Below, piece by piece: positions 37,951 to 47,341 of a DNA stretch of 64,000 nt. Below the pieces are notes generated by a model, which saw only the letters and a program-made list of their open reading frames with translations, was not told where the DNA came from and did not search any database. This DNA is from Eubacteriales bacterium (lineage in GTDB: Bacteria > Bacillota > Clostridia > Lachnospirales > Lachnospiraceae): contig JAUNSC010000005.1 in NCBI GenBank assembly GCA_030539395.1, positions 41,795 through 105,794 on the forward strand, given 5' to 3'. A program made the position numbers and the translations under genes. How positions within the stretch are numbered: the first letter of the stretch is position 1; every line of letters begins with the position of its first letter.

Positions 37951-39117
37951 ATGATGGAAGCATATTTGGATAATTCTGCCACTACGCGCTGCAGTAAGGC
38001 TGTTACTGATATGGTAGTCAGGACAATGACAGAGGATTATGGAAATCCGTCTTCCCGGCATTTGAAAGGCGTTCAGGCCGAAAAATATCTGAAAACGGCC
38101 AGGGAGGAAATAGCAAAGACATTAAAGGTATCAGAAAAAGAAATCTTTTTTACATCCGGAGGTACGGAATCGAATAACTGGGCGCTGATTGGAGCTGCAA
38201 TGGCAAACAGACGGGCAGGAAATCATCTGATCACTACGGCTGTTGAACATGCAGCGGTTCTTCAGCCGATGGCATTTCTGGAAGAAATGGGATTTCGTGT
38301 GACTTATCTTCCGGTAGACAGCAAAGGATGCGTTCGCCTGGAAGAACTGAAAGAGGTACTTTCCCCTGAAACCATTCTGGTATCCATGATGTATGTAAAT
38401 AATGAAGTGGGTACAGTGGAACCAGTGGAAGAAGCGGCCCGGATGATTCATGAGAAAAATCCAAAGACACTGCTGCATGTTGATGCAATCCAGGCATATG
38501 GAAAATATCGTATTTACCCGAAAAAAATGGGAATAGATATGCTTTCTGTCAGTGGTCATAAAATACATGGACCGAAAGGCACCGGATTTTTATATGTAAA
38601 TGAAAAAGTGAAAATAAAGCCGCTGATACTGGGAGGCGGACAGCAAAAAGGAATGCGTTCCGGGACTGACAATGTGCCGGGAGCAGCAGGGCTTGGTGTG
38701 GCGGCAAGAGAGGCCTATACAGATTTCGCGGCAAAAACAGAGCATATGCAGAACTTAAAAGAACGTTTTCTTAAAGGGGTTTCTGACATGACGGACATTA
38801 CAGTTCAGGGACAGGCGGCAGAAAATGCGGCGGGAGCACCCCATATTGTCAGTATAAGTTTTCGGGGGGTGCGCAGTGAAGTTTTGCTCCATGCACTGGA
38901 AGATAAAGGCGTCTATATTTCATCAGGGTCTGCCTGCTCATCAAACAAAAAGCTTCCTGTCAGCTCGGTGCTTAAGGAAATCGGAGTAGAAAAAGATCTG
39001 CTGGAATCTACTGTGAGGTTCAGTTTCAGCAGCGGGACAACATCAGAGGAAATTGATTACTGCCTTGCGCAATTGCATGAAATTGTGCCGGTGCTTCGGA
39101 GATATACGAGACATTGA
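37951..39117 (+). CDS. Cysteine desulfurase (NifS/IscS family)
   Basis: PLP enzyme, about 388 residues, that takes sulfur from cysteine. EAYLDNSATT starts the fold; the PLP lysine is in SVSGHKIHGPKGTGFLYV and the active cysteine in SGSACSSNKKLPVS. The ATG at 37951 follows GAAAGGGA; the frame is open further upstream but without a start site. The gene sits right before thiI, which needs sulfur from such a desulfurase for 4-thiouridine. This pairing suggests it is a dedicated ThiI partner. Confidence 0.92.
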   Translation: MMEAYLDNSATTRCSKAVTDMVVRTMTEDYGNPSSRHLKGVQAEKYLKTAREEIAKTLKVSEKEIFFTSGGTESNNWALIGAAMANRRAGNHLITTAVEHAAVLQPMAFLEEMGFRVTYLPVDSKGCVRLEELKEVLSPETILVSMMYVNNEVGTVEPVEEAARMIHEKNPKTLLHVDAIQAYGKYRIYPKKMGIDMLSVSGHKIHGPKGTGFLYVNEKVKIKPLILGGGQQKGMRSGTDNVPGAAGLGVAAREAYTDFAAKTEHMQNLKERFLKGVSDMTDITVQGQAAENAAGAPHIVSISFRGVRSEVLLHALEDKGVYISSGSACSSNKKLPVSSVLKEIGVEKDLLESTVRFSFSSGTTSEEIDYCLAQLHEIVPVLRRYTRH

Positions 39118-39131
39118 TTTTGGAGGAAGAT

Positions 39132-40313
39132 ATGGTATTTAAGACTTTTTTGATAAAATATGGAGAAATTGGTATCAAAGGAAAAAACCGTTATCTGTTT
39201 GAGGAAGCACTGGTGGATCAGATCCGTCATGCTCTGAAAAGAGTGGACGGAAATTTTTGGGTACGCAGGGAACAGGGACGGGTCTATGTGGATTGTCAGG
39301 ATGAATATGATTTTGACGAGACTGTGGATGCCCTCCAAAAGGTATTTGGTATTGTGGGAATTTGTCCGGTTGTGGTGACAGAGGATAAAGGATTTGATGA
39401 ACTTGCAAAAACCTGCGTGGATTATCTCAGAGAAGAATATCCGGAAGGGAATGCTACTTTTAAAGTGGATGCAAGACGTGCGCGGAAAAACTATCCGAAG
39501 ACCTCCATGGAAATTAATTGTGATCTTGGAGAAAAGATTCTGGATGCATTTCCGGAAATGCGTGTGGATGTGCATAATCCCCGGATCATGCTAAGTGTGG
39601 AGATAAGAGAGAAGATTTATATTTATTCCAAAATCATTCCGGGAGCAGGCGGAATGCCGGTGGGAACCAACGGTAAGGCCATGCTGCTTCTGTCGGGGGG
39701 AATTGACAGCCCTGTGGCGGGATATATGATAGCGAAACGCGGTGTAACAATCGATGCAGTTTATTTCCATGCGCCGCCTTATACGAGTGAAAGAGCAAAA
39801 CAAAAGGTAGTGGATCTTGCTAAAATTGTTTCGCGATATTCCGGGCCAATGAATCTTCATGTGGTGAATTTTACGGATATTCAGCTTTATATTTATGAGA
39901 AGTGCCCCCATGATGAGCTTACGATTATCATGCGCCGCTATATGATGCGCATTGCGGAGCATTTTGCAAACATAAGCGGGAGTCTTGGACTGATCACGGG
40001 AGAGAGTATAGGACAGGTTGCAAGCCAGACAATGCAGAGTCTTGCTGCTACAAATGATGTCTGTACCATGCCGGTGTATCGTCCGCTTATCGGATTTGAT
40101 AAGCAGGAGATCGTAGACGTTTCACTGAAGATCGATGCTTATGAGACTTCTATTCTTCCTTTTGAGGACTGCTGTACGATATTTGTGGCAAAACATCCGG
40201 TTACAAAACCGAATATTAACGTAATCCGCCGCTCTGAGACAAAGCTGGAAGAAAAAATAGATGAACTGGTAAAAACGGCCATTGAGACGGCAGAAACAAT
40301 CGTTATAGAGTAA
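39132..40313 (+). CDS. thiI: tRNA 4-thiouridine synthase ThiI
   Basis: About 393 residues: an N-terminal ferredoxin-like and THUMP region (RVYVDCQDEYDF), then the PP-loop LLSGGIDSPVAGYM. It adenylates U8 of tRNA and inserts sulfur. It lacks the C-terminal rhodanese domain of the E. coli enzyme, as usual in Firmicutes, where sulfur comes from a dedicated desulfurase, here encoded just upstream. ATG 39132 has GGAGGAAG before it. Confidence 0.95.
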   Translation: MVFKTFLIKYGEIGIKGKNRYLFEEALVDQIRHALKRVDGNFWVRREQGRVYVDCQDEYDFDETVDALQKVFGIVGICPVVVTEDKGFDELAKTCVDYLREEYPEGNATFKVDARRARKNYPKTSMEINCDLGEKILDAFPEMRVDVHNPRIMLSVEIREKIYIYSKIIPGAGGMPVGTNGKAMLLLSGGIDSPVAGYMIAKRGVTIDAVYFHAPPYTSERAKQKVVDLAKIVSRYSGPMNLHVVNFTDIQLYIYEKCPHDELTIIMRRYMMRIAEHFANISGSLGLITGESIGQVASQTMQSLAATNDVCTMPVYRPLIGFDKQEIVDVSLKIDAYETSILPFEDCCTIFVAKHPVTKPNINVIRRSETKLEEKIDELVKTAIETAETIVIE

Positions 40314-40350
40314 TTATCGTCATATTTGCTGAAGATTCTATTCCATAAAA

Positions 40351-40376
40351 AAAGAATGTGCTTCGGCACATTCTTT
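40351..40376. terminator. Bidirectional terminator between thiI and the HPr-like gene
   Basis: AAAGAATGTGC, UUCG-type loop TTCG, GCACATTCTTT. A T-run follows on the minus strand, a shorter one on the plus strand. Confidence 0.9.
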
Positions 40377-40399
40377 CTAAAAACAATATGAAATATGGA

Positions 40400-40633
40400 T
40401 TACTGGAGAATATACGGTTTCAGTACATCCAGAACGGCATCAATGTTGTCTTCTGCATGGATATTCAACTCGATTGGTTTTGACAGATCAAGGCTGAAAA
40501 TACCCATTATGGATTTTGCATCAATTACATATCTGCCGGATACAAGATCAAAATCATTATCAAATTTGGTAATATCGTTAACGAAAGATTTCACTTTGTC
40601 GATTGAATTTAAAGAAATCTGTACTGTTTTCAT
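40400..40633 (-). CDS. HPr-like protein lacking the phosphorylatable histidine
   Basis: A 77-residue protein with HPr length and fold signature. The AKSIMGIFSLDLS segment matches the HPr region around Ser46, the HPr kinase target. The N-terminal part (MKTVQISLNSIDKVKSF) has no equivalent of the GLHARPA active site with His15. It therefore cannot pass phosphate in the PTS but could be a regulatory partner, like Crh in Bacillus, whose His15 is also replaced. The start is set by GGGAGGT at 40641-40647; the frame extends further but out of context. Confidence 0.85.
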   Translation of the reverse strand: MKTVQISLNSIDKVKSFVNDITKFDNDFDLVSGRYVIDAKSIMGIFSLDLSKPIELNIHAEDNIDAVLDVLKPYILQ

Positions 40634-40697
40634 TACGAAAACCTCCCTTGTTATTTGATTTAGTCTTATCTTACATTTCGGAAAGGAAAAAGTCAAG

Positions 40698-41969
40698 ATG
40701 AAAAAGAAAAAAGTAGCATTTCACAACCTTGGATGTAAGGTGAACTCCTACGAAACAGAAGCAATGCAGCAATTGCTGGAAAACGGCGGCTATGAGATTG
40801 TTTCTTTTGATCAATGTGCGGATGTTTATATTATAAATACGTGTACTGTTACGAATATTGCGGATCGTAAATCGAGACAGATGCTCCATCGAGCTAAAAA
40901 GCAGAATCCGGACGCGATCGTAGTGGCTGCCGGATGTTATGCGCAGGCTTCAGCGGAAGAATTAAAAGAAGATGCGTCTGTGGATATCATAATTGGAAAT
41001 AATAAGAAAAAGGATCTGATCCATATTCTTGAGATGTATGAAAACAGGCAGGACTTTCATATGATAGATATTAATCATACAAAGGAATATGAAGGATTAT
41101 TTATTAATAAGACGGCGGAACATACCAGAGCATATATAAAAGTACAGGATGGATGCAATCAGTTTTGCAGTTATTGTATTATCCCTTATGCAAGAGGCAG
41201 GGTGAGAAGCCGTGACATTCAGGATGTTCTCAGAGAAGTGCGTGCTTTGGCAGAGAGCGGCTATAAGGAAGTAGTGCTTACCGGAATCCATTTGAGTTCC
41301 TATGGAACAGATAAAAAAGATGGAAACGGACTGCTGAAATTGATCCTGGCGGTACATGAGGTGGAGGGGATTCAACGTATCCGTCTCGGTTCGCTGGAAC
41401 CGGGAATCATTACTGAGGAGTTTGCGCATACACTTGGCAGGCTGCCTAAAATATGTCCGCATTTTCATCTTTCTCTGCAAAGCGGCTGTAATGAGACACT
41501 GCGCCGGATGAACCGGCGTTATACTGCAGAGGAATATTACGACAAATGCACTCTGCTGCGAAAATATTTTGATAATCCTGCATTGACAACGGATGTGATT
41601 GTAGGATTTCCGGGAGAGACGGAAGAAGAGTTTGAAAAGTCAAGGAAATTTCTTGAACAGGTGAGATTTTACGAGACACATATCTTTAAATATTCCAGAA
41701 GAAAAGGTACCAGGGCGGCTGATATGCCGGATCAGATACCGGAGACGGTAAAGACACAAAGAAGCCATGTGCTTCTTGATTTGAATAAAAAGAATATGGC
41801 AGCATATGAGGCACAGTTTAAAGGGAAAAAAGTAGAAGTATTGTTTGAAGATACGGTTAATATAAACGGACAGGAGTATTACAGAGGATATACAAAAGAG
41901 TATCTTACGGTGACAAGACCGGTTGCAGAGGAAATACTCACCAATAAAATTTGTGATTGTATTTTATAG
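40698..41969 (+). CDS. mtaB: tRNA t6A37 methylthiotransferase MtaB
   Basis: Radical SAM methylthiotransferase, 423 residues, that makes ms2t6A37. The N-terminal UPF0004 domain holds three cluster cysteines (GCKVNSYE, NTCTVTN, AGCYAQ); the radical SAM motif is CNQFCSYCIIPYARG; a C-terminal TRAM domain ends the protein. This pattern matches MtaB (YqeV) rather than MiaB. It follows a 64-base divergent gap with the HPr-like gene. Confidence 0.94.
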   Translation: MKKKKVAFHNLGCKVNSYETEAMQQLLENGGYEIVSFDQCADVYIINTCTVTNIADRKSRQMLHRAKKQNPDAIVVAAGCYAQASAEELKEDASVDIIIGNNKKKDLIHILEMYENRQDFHMIDINHTKEYEGLFINKTAEHTRAYIKVQDGCNQFCSYCIIPYARGRVRSRDIQDVLREVRALAESGYKEVVLTGIHLSSYGTDKKDGNGLLKLILAVHEVEGIQRIRLGSLEPGIITEEFAHTLGRLPKICPHFHLSLQSGCNETLRRMNRRYTAEEYYDKCTLLRKYFDNPALTTDVIVGFPGETEEEFEKSRKFLEQVRFYETHIFKYSRRKGTRAADMPDQIPETVKTQRSHVLLDLNKKNMAAYEAQFKGKKVEVLFEDTVNINGQEYYRGYTKEYLTVTRPVAEEILTNKICDCIL

Positions 41970-41985
41970 GATACTGTTGTAAAAT
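41957..41985 (+). promoter_or_regulatory. Promoter of the ireB-ruvX operon
   Basis: TTGTAT (41957-41962), 17 bases, TAAAAT (41980-41985), 34 bases before ireB. The -35 overlaps the end of mtaB. Confidence 0.55.
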
Positions 41986-42018
41986 AGAGCAAAAGGATTT
42001 TGTTAAGGACGTGATAAA

Positions 42019-42276
42019 ATGGGAAGACTCAGTAATACACAATATTTTAGAATGAACCTGGATAACGAGGTACGGGTTAAAGATATCCTTGATGAGGTTT
42101 ATAATGCCATGGTAGAAAAAGGATACAATCCGGTAAACCAGATTGTTGGATATATCATGTCCGGGGATCCGACATACATTACCAGTCATAACAATGCCAG
42201 GAGCATGATTATGAAGGTAGAACGGGATGAATTGGTGGAAGAACTTCTGAAAGAGTATATAAAGAATCGGGCATGA
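42019..42276 (+). CDS. ireB: IreB family regulatory phosphoprotein
   Basis: 85 residues, the conserved UPF0297/IreB family (Bacillus YrzL). It has the signature [20 protein letters not shown] and [19 protein letters not shown]. In Enterococcus IreB is phosphorylated by the PASTA kinase IreK and affects cell-wall stress resistance. The ruvX start overlaps its stop (ATGA), as in many Firmicutes. Confidence 0.93.
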   Translation: MGRLSNTQYFRMNLDNEVRVKDILDEVYNAMVEKGYNPVNQIVGYIMSGDPTYITSHNNARSMIMKVERDELVEELLKEYIKNRA

Positions 42277-42740
42277 CAAAAGAACAGAATAAAAGAATAA
42301 TGGGACTTGATTTCGGCTCTAAGACAGTCGGGGTGGCGATTAGTGACGGCCTTGGCATTACTGCTCAGGGAATAGAGATCATACGAAGAACATCTGAGAA
42401 TAAGCTCAGGCAGACGTGTGCGAGAATAGAAGCACTTACCCGGGAATATCATGTGGGAAAGATCGTGCTTGGCTTTCCGAAAAATATGAATAATACGATT
42501 GGAGAACGTGCAGAAAAGTCACTTGCTTTTCAGGAAATGCTGGAACGCAGGACGGGTCTGCCCGTAATTCTGTGGGACGAGCGGCTGACGACGGTGGAGG
42601 CGAACCGTACTTTAATGGAAAGCGGCGTGCGCAGAGAGAACAGAAAAGAATATGTGGATAAACTGGCAGCCGTGTATATTTTACAGGGTTACTTAGATTA
42701 TGCTTCCATGAAGGAGAATGCGGCAGATGGAGAAAATTAG
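42273..42740 (+). CDS. ruvX: Holliday junction resolvase-like nuclease RuvX (YqgF)
   Basis: RNase H-fold protein of 155 residues (Bacillus YrrK). [17 protein letters not shown] begins the fold with the first catalytic aspartate; [11 protein letters not shown] and [13 protein letters not shown] follow; the last aspartate is in [15 protein letters not shown]. It acts in 16S rRNA 5' maturation and possibly recombination. Overlaps ireB by four bases and the DUF1292 gene by 14. Confidence 0.94.
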   Translation: MTKEQNKRIMGLDFGSKTVGVAISDGLGITAQGIEIIRRTSENKLRQTCARIEALTREYHVGKIVLGFPKNMNNTIGERAEKSLAFQEMLERRTGLPVILWDERLTTVEANRTLMESGVRRENRKEYVDKLAAVYILQGYLDYASMKENAADGEN

Positions 42741-42987
42741 ATTTGAATTTGCAGATTCAGACGAAACGGCTGAATTTTTTGTGTTGGAACAAACAAGAAT
42801 TAATGGGAAAAATTATATCCTGGTTACCGATTCTGAGGAAGATGATGGGGAAGCGCTGATCCTGAAAGATTTATCAGAAGACGGGGAGCAGGAAGCTCTT
42901 TATGAGATTGTAGAAGATGATGACGAGTTAGAGGCCATTTCGAAAATCTTTACACAGATGTTGGAAGATATAGATTTGACGTTCTAA
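42727..42987 (+). CDS. DUF1292 family protein (YrzB-like)
   Basis: 86 residues, strongly acidic. Residues [20 protein letters not shown] and [14 protein letters not shown] match DUF1292, the family encoded after ireB-ruvX in most Firmicutes. The ATG at 42727 has AAGGAG 10 bases upstream; ATG 42718 is too close to it. Function is unknown. Confidence 0.88.
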   Translation: MEKIRFEFADSDETAEFFVLEQTRINGKNYILVTDSEEDDGEALILKDLSEDGEQEALYEIVEDDDELEAISKIFTQMLEDIDLTF

Positions 42988-43005
42988 ACAGAAAGGAGAT
43001 TTTTT

Positions 43006-44670
43006 TTGAAAAACATTAACAACTCAAAATTGAAAGTCATTCCGTTGGGGGGATTAGAACAGATCGGAATGAATATAACTGCCTTCGAATTCGAAGACAG
43101 TATTATTGTTGTGGACTGCGGTCTGTCATTTCCGGAGGATGATATGCTGGGAATTGATCTGGTGATTCCAGATATCACCTATTTGACAGAGAATGCAGAT
43201 AAAGTGAAAGGATTTGTAATCACCCATGGTCATGAGGATCATATCGGTGCACTGCCATATGTGCTGAAAGAACTGAGCGTACCGATTTATGCTACAAAAT
43301 TGACGATGGGCATTATTGAGAATAAATTTAAGGAACATAACCTGTTAAAGACAACAAAACGTAAAGTGGTAAAGCATGGTCAGTCAATTAACCTTGGATC
43401 ATTTCGAATTGAATTTATCAAAACAAATCACAGTATTCAGGATGCAGCTGCACTGGCAATCTATTCTCCGGCGGGAATTGTTGTGCATACAGGAGATTTT
43501 AAAGTGGACTATACACCGGTGTTTGGTGATGCCATTGATCTTCAGCGGTTTGCCGAGATCGGTAAAAAGGGTGTGCTGGCTCTGATGTGTGACAGTACGA
43601 ATGCGGAGCGCCCGGGATTTACCATGTCAGAGCGTACTGTTGGAAAAACTTTTGACAATATTTTTGCTGAACACCGCAATACCAGAATTATTATTGCAAC
43701 CTTTGCATCAAATGTGGACCGTGTGCAGCAGATTATAAATTCTGCGTACAAATATGGAAGAAAAGTAGTGGTGGAAGGCCGGAGTATGGTAAATATCATT
43801 ACCACAGCGTCAGAATTGGGGTATTTGAATATTCCGGATTATACTTTGATTGATATAGAACAGATGAAAAACTATCCGGACGAACAAATGGTACTGATTA
43901 CTACCGGAAGTCAGGGAGAGTCGATGGCAGCACTGTCCCGTATGGCGTCTGATATGCACCGCAAAATATCCATTAAGCCGGGAGATACCGTTATTTTCAG
44001 TTCAAATCCGATTCCGGGAAATGAAAAAGCTGTATCGAAGGTTATTAATGAATTGTCAGCTAAGGGTGCCAATGTTATTTTTCAGGATGCACATGTTTCA
44101 GGTCATGCCTGTCAGGAAGAAATTAAATTGATTTATACCTTGGTGCATCCTAAATATTCAATTCCGGTTCACGGAGAATACCGGCATCTGAAAGCACAGG
44201 CGCAGCTGGCGAGAAGCCTTGGAATTGATAAAGAAAATATATTTATTTTGAAAAGCGGAGATGTCCTTGAACTGGGGGAAGACAGTGCAAAAGTTGCAGG
44301 CCATGTTCAGACAGGTGCGATTCTTGTGGATGGTCTTGGCGTTGGGGATGTTGGAAATATTGTGCTGCGTGACCGCCAGCATCTTGCGGAGGATGGAATT
44401 GTCATTGTGGTGCTTACACTGGAGAAATACAGTAATCAGCTTTTGTCCGGCCCGGATATTGTATCACGTGGGTTTGTATATGTGCGGGAATCGGAGGATC
44501 TGATGGAGGATGCCCGTCAGGCGGTGATGGATGCGCTGGATTATTGTGAAATGAAGCATATTACAGACTGGGGTAAGATAAAAAATACGATCAGGGATGA
44601 TCTTAATAATTTTATCTGGAAGAGGACAAAGCGCAGCCCCATGATCCTTCCCATCATAATGGAAGTATAG
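43006..44670 (+). CDS. Ribonuclease J
   Basis: Metallo-beta-lactamase/beta-CASP ribonuclease, 554 residues, with endo- and 5' exonuclease activity in RNA decay. The metal site is ITHGHEDHIGALPY; VVHTGDFKVDYTP and the beta-CASP MCDSTNAERPGFTMSE follow; PVHGEYRHL is the last motif. The TTG start at 43006 follows AAAGGAG. Its insertion between DUF1292 and the mltG/trmR cluster departs from the Bacillus order. Confidence 0.95.
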   Translation: MKNINNSKLKVIPLGGLEQIGMNITAFEFEDSIIVVDCGLSFPEDDMLGIDLVIPDITYLTENADKVKGFVITHGHEDHIGALPYVLKELSVPIYATKLTMGIIENKFKEHNLLKTTKRKVVKHGQSINLGSFRIEFIKTNHSIQDAAALAIYSPAGIVVHTGDFKVDYTPVFGDAIDLQRFAEIGKKGVLALMCDSTNAERPGFTMSERTVGKTFDNIFAEHRNTRIIIATFASNVDRVQQIINSAYKYGRKVVVEGRSMVNIITTASELGYLNIPDYTLIDIEQMKNYPDEQMVLITTGSQGESMAALSRMASDMHRKISIKPGDTVIFSSNPIPGNEKAVSKVINELSAKGANVIFQDAHVSGHACQEEIKLIYTLVHPKYSIPVHGEYRHLKAQAQLARSLGIDKENIFILKSGDVLELGEDSAKVAGHVQTGAILVDGLGVGDVGNIVLRDRQHLAEDGIVIVVLTLEKYSNQLLSGPDIVSRGFVYVRESEDLMEDARQAVMDALDYCEMKHITDWGKIKNTIRDDLNNFIWKRTKRSPMILPIIMEV

Positions 44671-44687
44671 TAAAGGAAAAACAGATT

Positions 44688-45047
44688 ATGCAGGATAATG
44701 TGGATATTTATACAAAAGCATTAATTCGTGCGATTCACGACAGCAGGGAATTCCGTGAGTACGAAAATATAAAGAAGAAGCTGCAGGATATGCCGGAGCT
44801 TAAAAAACGGATTAATCGGTATAGAATAGACGTATACAAACTTCAGAATACAGGTGATGGTGAAAACCTTTATGACCGCGTGGAAGAATTTAACCGTGTC
44901 CATGCGGAGTTTCGAAGAGATCCGCTGGTGGATGAATACCTGAAATGTGAACTGGCGGTATGCCGGATGCTGCAGCGGGTAGCCACCAGGGTTGTGGGAA
45001 CCGTAGATTTGGAACTGGACGATATAGCAGGAGAGATACGTTCATAG
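44688..45047 (+). CDS. YlbF/YmcA family protein
   Basis: 119 residues, mostly helical. It resembles YlbF-type proteins (KKLQDMPELKKRINRYR; VHAEFRRDPLVDEYLKCE). In Bacillus, YlbF/YmcA/YaaT form a complex that guides RNase Y and affects competence and sporulation. Being next to the RNase J gene supports a role in RNA turnover. No YmcA or YaaT gene is in this window. Confidence 0.85.
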   Translation: MQDNVDIYTKALIRAIHDSREFREYENIKKKLQDMPELKKRINRYRIDVYKLQNTGDGENLYDRVEEFNRVHAEFRRDPLVDEYLKCELAVCRMLQRVATRVVGTVDLELDDIAGEIRS

Positions 45048-45067
45048 AGCGAAAGGCGGAGGAGTCT

Positions 45068-45460
45068 ATGCACATTAGAAGAATTCTTTTGAATATGCTG
45101 ATGTTTCTGCTGAAAATGCTGATGGTACTTGCCATTGCGGCTGGTATTGCAAAGTTTGGCGGGTATGCATATGATTTCGGACATAGTATCTATGACAATT
45201 CCAGTGTATCCGACCCGCCGGGAAAAGATGTTACGGTGGTGATACCGGATGGATGTTCGGTAAGCCGGGCTGCGGAACTTTTGGCGGCAAAAGGACTTAT
45301 TAAAGATGCCTGGGTGTTTATTGTTCAGGAAAAACTTTCAAAGTACCGGGGACAGATACAATCCGGTAATTTTGTGTTGAATACTTCTCAAAACGGACAG
45401 GAAATGCTTGCCATACTCAGTGGGCATGAGGAAGATATTCAGGATGGAGAAGAAGAATGA
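45068..45460 (+). CDS. Short MltG/YrrL-like membrane protein without the catalytic domain
   Basis: About 130 residues from ATG 45068 (GGAGGAG upstream). A membrane segment (residues 10-30) is followed by a LysM-like subdomain as found in MltG (VTVVIPDGCSVSRAAELLAA, then GNFVLNTSQNGQEMLAIL). Full MltG has a further 200 residues with the catalytic glutamate, absent here. Its place just before trmR matches yrrL of Bacillus, which encodes full-length MltG. It is either a regulatory remnant or a minimal family variant. Confidence 0.8.
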   Translation: MHIRRILLNMLMFLLKMLMVLAIAAGIAKFGGYAYDFGHSIYDNSSVSDPPGKDVTVVIPDGCSVSRAAELLAAKGLIKDAWVFIVQEKLSKYRGQIQSGNFVLNTSQNGQEMLAILSGHEEDIQDGEEE

Positions 45461-46110
45461 TAGTTGATGAAAGAATGGTGACTTATATCAATTCTCTTGA
45501 TACCGGAAATGGTGAATTCCTTGATGAACTGGAGCAAAATGCAAAAGCCGGTAACGTGCCCATTATTCGAAGAGAGATGCAGAGTTTTTTGAAAGTACTT
45601 CTTCAGATGAAGAAGCCGGCACGCATTCTGGAAGTTGGCACTGCAGTAGGTTTTTCGGCCATATTGATGTGCCGGTATACGCCGGGGAATACCTCAGTTA
45701 CCACAATAGAAAAATATGAAAAGAGAATTCCTGTGGCAAAAGAAAATTTCAGACGGGCAGGCGTAGAGGAACGCATCACATTTCTGGAAGGAGATGCCCT
45801 GGAGATATTAAAGGGTCTGGAAGGCTCTTTTGACTTTATTTTTATGGATGCAGCCAAAGGGCAGTATATTCATTTTCTGCCGGAAGTGATGAGACTTTTG
45901 GCAAAAGATGGGGTGCTTGTATCTGATAATGTGCTTCAGGAAGGAGATATAATAGAATCTCATTTTGCAGTGGAGCGCAGAAACAGAACGATTTACAAGA
46001 GAATGCGGGAATACCTGTATGAACTGAAACATAATGAAGAGCTGATGACCTCTATCGTCCCAATAGGGGATGGTGCGGCAGTCAGTGTTCGGATAAAAGA
46101 GCATAGGTGA
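45457..46110 (+). CDS. trmR: tRNA 5-hydroxyuridine methyltransferase TrmR
   Basis: SAM-dependent O-methyltransferase of 217 residues (Bacillus YrrM), which makes 5-methoxyuridine at tRNA position 34. The SAM site is LEVGTAVGFSAILMCRY; FDFIFMDAAKGQYIHFLPE and VSDNVLQEGDI bind metal and substrate. It overlaps the MltG-like gene by four bases. The U32 gene 4 bases downstream supplies the hydroxylation step, so the pair covers both steps of the pathway. Confidence 0.9.
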   Translation: MIVDERMVTYINSLDTGNGEFLDELEQNAKAGNVPIIRREMQSFLKVLLQMKKPARILEVGTAVGFSAILMCRYTPGNTSVTTIEKYEKRIPVAKENFRRAGVEERITFLEGDALEILKGLEGSFDFIFMDAAKGQYIHFLPEVMRLLAKDGVLVSDNVLQEGDIIESHFAVERRNRTIYKRMREYLYELKHNEELMTSIVPIGDGAAVSVRIKEHR

Positions 46111-46114
46111 TAAA

Positions 46115-47335
46115 ATGAAGAAACCGGAGTTATTGATACCTGCCAGCAGTCTGGAGGTTTTAAAGACGGCAGTAATTTTTGGCGCAGATGCCGTGTATAT
46201 CGGAGGAGAGGCGTTTGGACTTCGCGCGAAAGCGAAGAATTTTTCAAATGCAGATATGAAAGAAGGAATTGCTTTTGCCCATGAACACGGGGTGAAAGTT
46301 TATGTGACAGCCAATATACTGGCTCATAATTATGATCTTGAAGGAGTGGAAGAGTATTTCCGTGAATTAAAAGAAATCCGTCCGGATGCTCTTATTATTG
46401 CCGATCCAGGAGTTTTTGAGATTGCAAAAAGAGTTTGTCCTGAAATTGAACGTCATATCAGTACCCAGGCCAATAATACGAACTATGCAACGTATCTTTT
46501 CTGGCATAATCTTGGGGCAAAACGCGTTGTTTCGGCCCGGGAACTTTCTCTTGAAGAGATTGCGCAGATTCGGGAGAATATACCGGAAGATCTGGAGATA
46601 GAAACATTTGTGCATGGTGCAATGTGCATTTCTTATTCAGGAAGATGTCTTCTGAGTAATTATTTCACAGCAAGAGATGCCAATCAGGGAGCATGTACGC
46701 ATCCCTGCCGTTGGAAATATGCGGTTGTGGAGGAGAAAAGACCGGGCGAATATCTTCCGGTTTATGAAAATGAACGGGGGACATACATTTTCAATTCAAA
46801 GGATCTTTGCATGATCGGGCACATACCGGATCTGATCCGGGCAGGAATTGACAGTTTTAAGATAGAGGGCAGAATGAAGACGGCTTTGTATGTTGCCACG
46901 GTGGCAAGGACTTACCGCAGGGCCATTGATGACTATTTTGAGTCGCCGGATCTGTACGAAAAAAATATGTCCTGGTACAATGAACAGATATCGAATTGTA
47001 CTTACCGCCAGTTTACAACCGGATTCTTTTATGGAAAACCCAATGAGACGACGCAGATTTATGACAGCAATACGTATCTTAAAGAATACACATACCTTGG
47101 AATTGTGGAGGATGTGACAGAGGATAGATGCTGCATAGAACAAAGAAATAAGTTTTCTGTGGGCGAAGAGATTGAGATCATGAAACCGGACGGACAAAAT
47201 TTATCTGTTAAGGTTCTGGGAATATGGGATGAAGACGGGCAGGAGATGGAAAGCGCACCCCATCCGCAGCAGAAATTAAGAGTGAAGCTGGAAATGCTGC
47301 CGGAGAAATATGATTTATTAAGACGAAGGGAATAA
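46115..47335 (+). CDS. U32 peptidase-family tRNA hydroxylation protein (TrhP/YrrO-like)
   Basis: 406 residues. The U32 signature is ETFVHGAMCISYSGRCLLS, with further cysteines (GACTHPCRW) likely to bind an iron-sulfur cluster. KKPELLIPASSLEVLKTAV starts the fold. In Bacillus, YrrN and YrrO (TrhP1/2) promote prephenate-dependent hydroxylation of U34; only one such gene is present here. The C-terminal beta domain is complete. A terminator-like hairpin merges with the sigK leader just downstream. Confidence 0.88.
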   Translation: MKKPELLIPASSLEVLKTAVIFGADAVYIGGEAFGLRAKAKNFSNADMKEGIAFAHEHGVKVYVTANILAHNYDLEGVEEYFRELKEIRPDALIIADPGVFEIAKRVCPEIERHISTQANNTNYATYLFWHNLGAKRVVSARELSLEEIAQIRENIPEDLEIETFVHGAMCISYSGRCLLSNYFTARDANQGACTHPCRWKYAVVEEKRPGEYLPVYENERGTYIFNSKDLCMIGHIPDLIRAGIDSFKIEGRMKTALYVATVARTYRRAIDDYFESPDLYEKNMSWYNEQISNCTYRQFTTGFFYGKPNETTQIYDSNTYLKEYTYLGIVEDVTEDRCCIEQRNKFSVGEEIEIMKPDGQNLSVKVLGIWDEDGQEMESAPHPQQKLRVKLEMLPEKYDLLRRRE

Positions 47336-47341
47336 AAAAGG

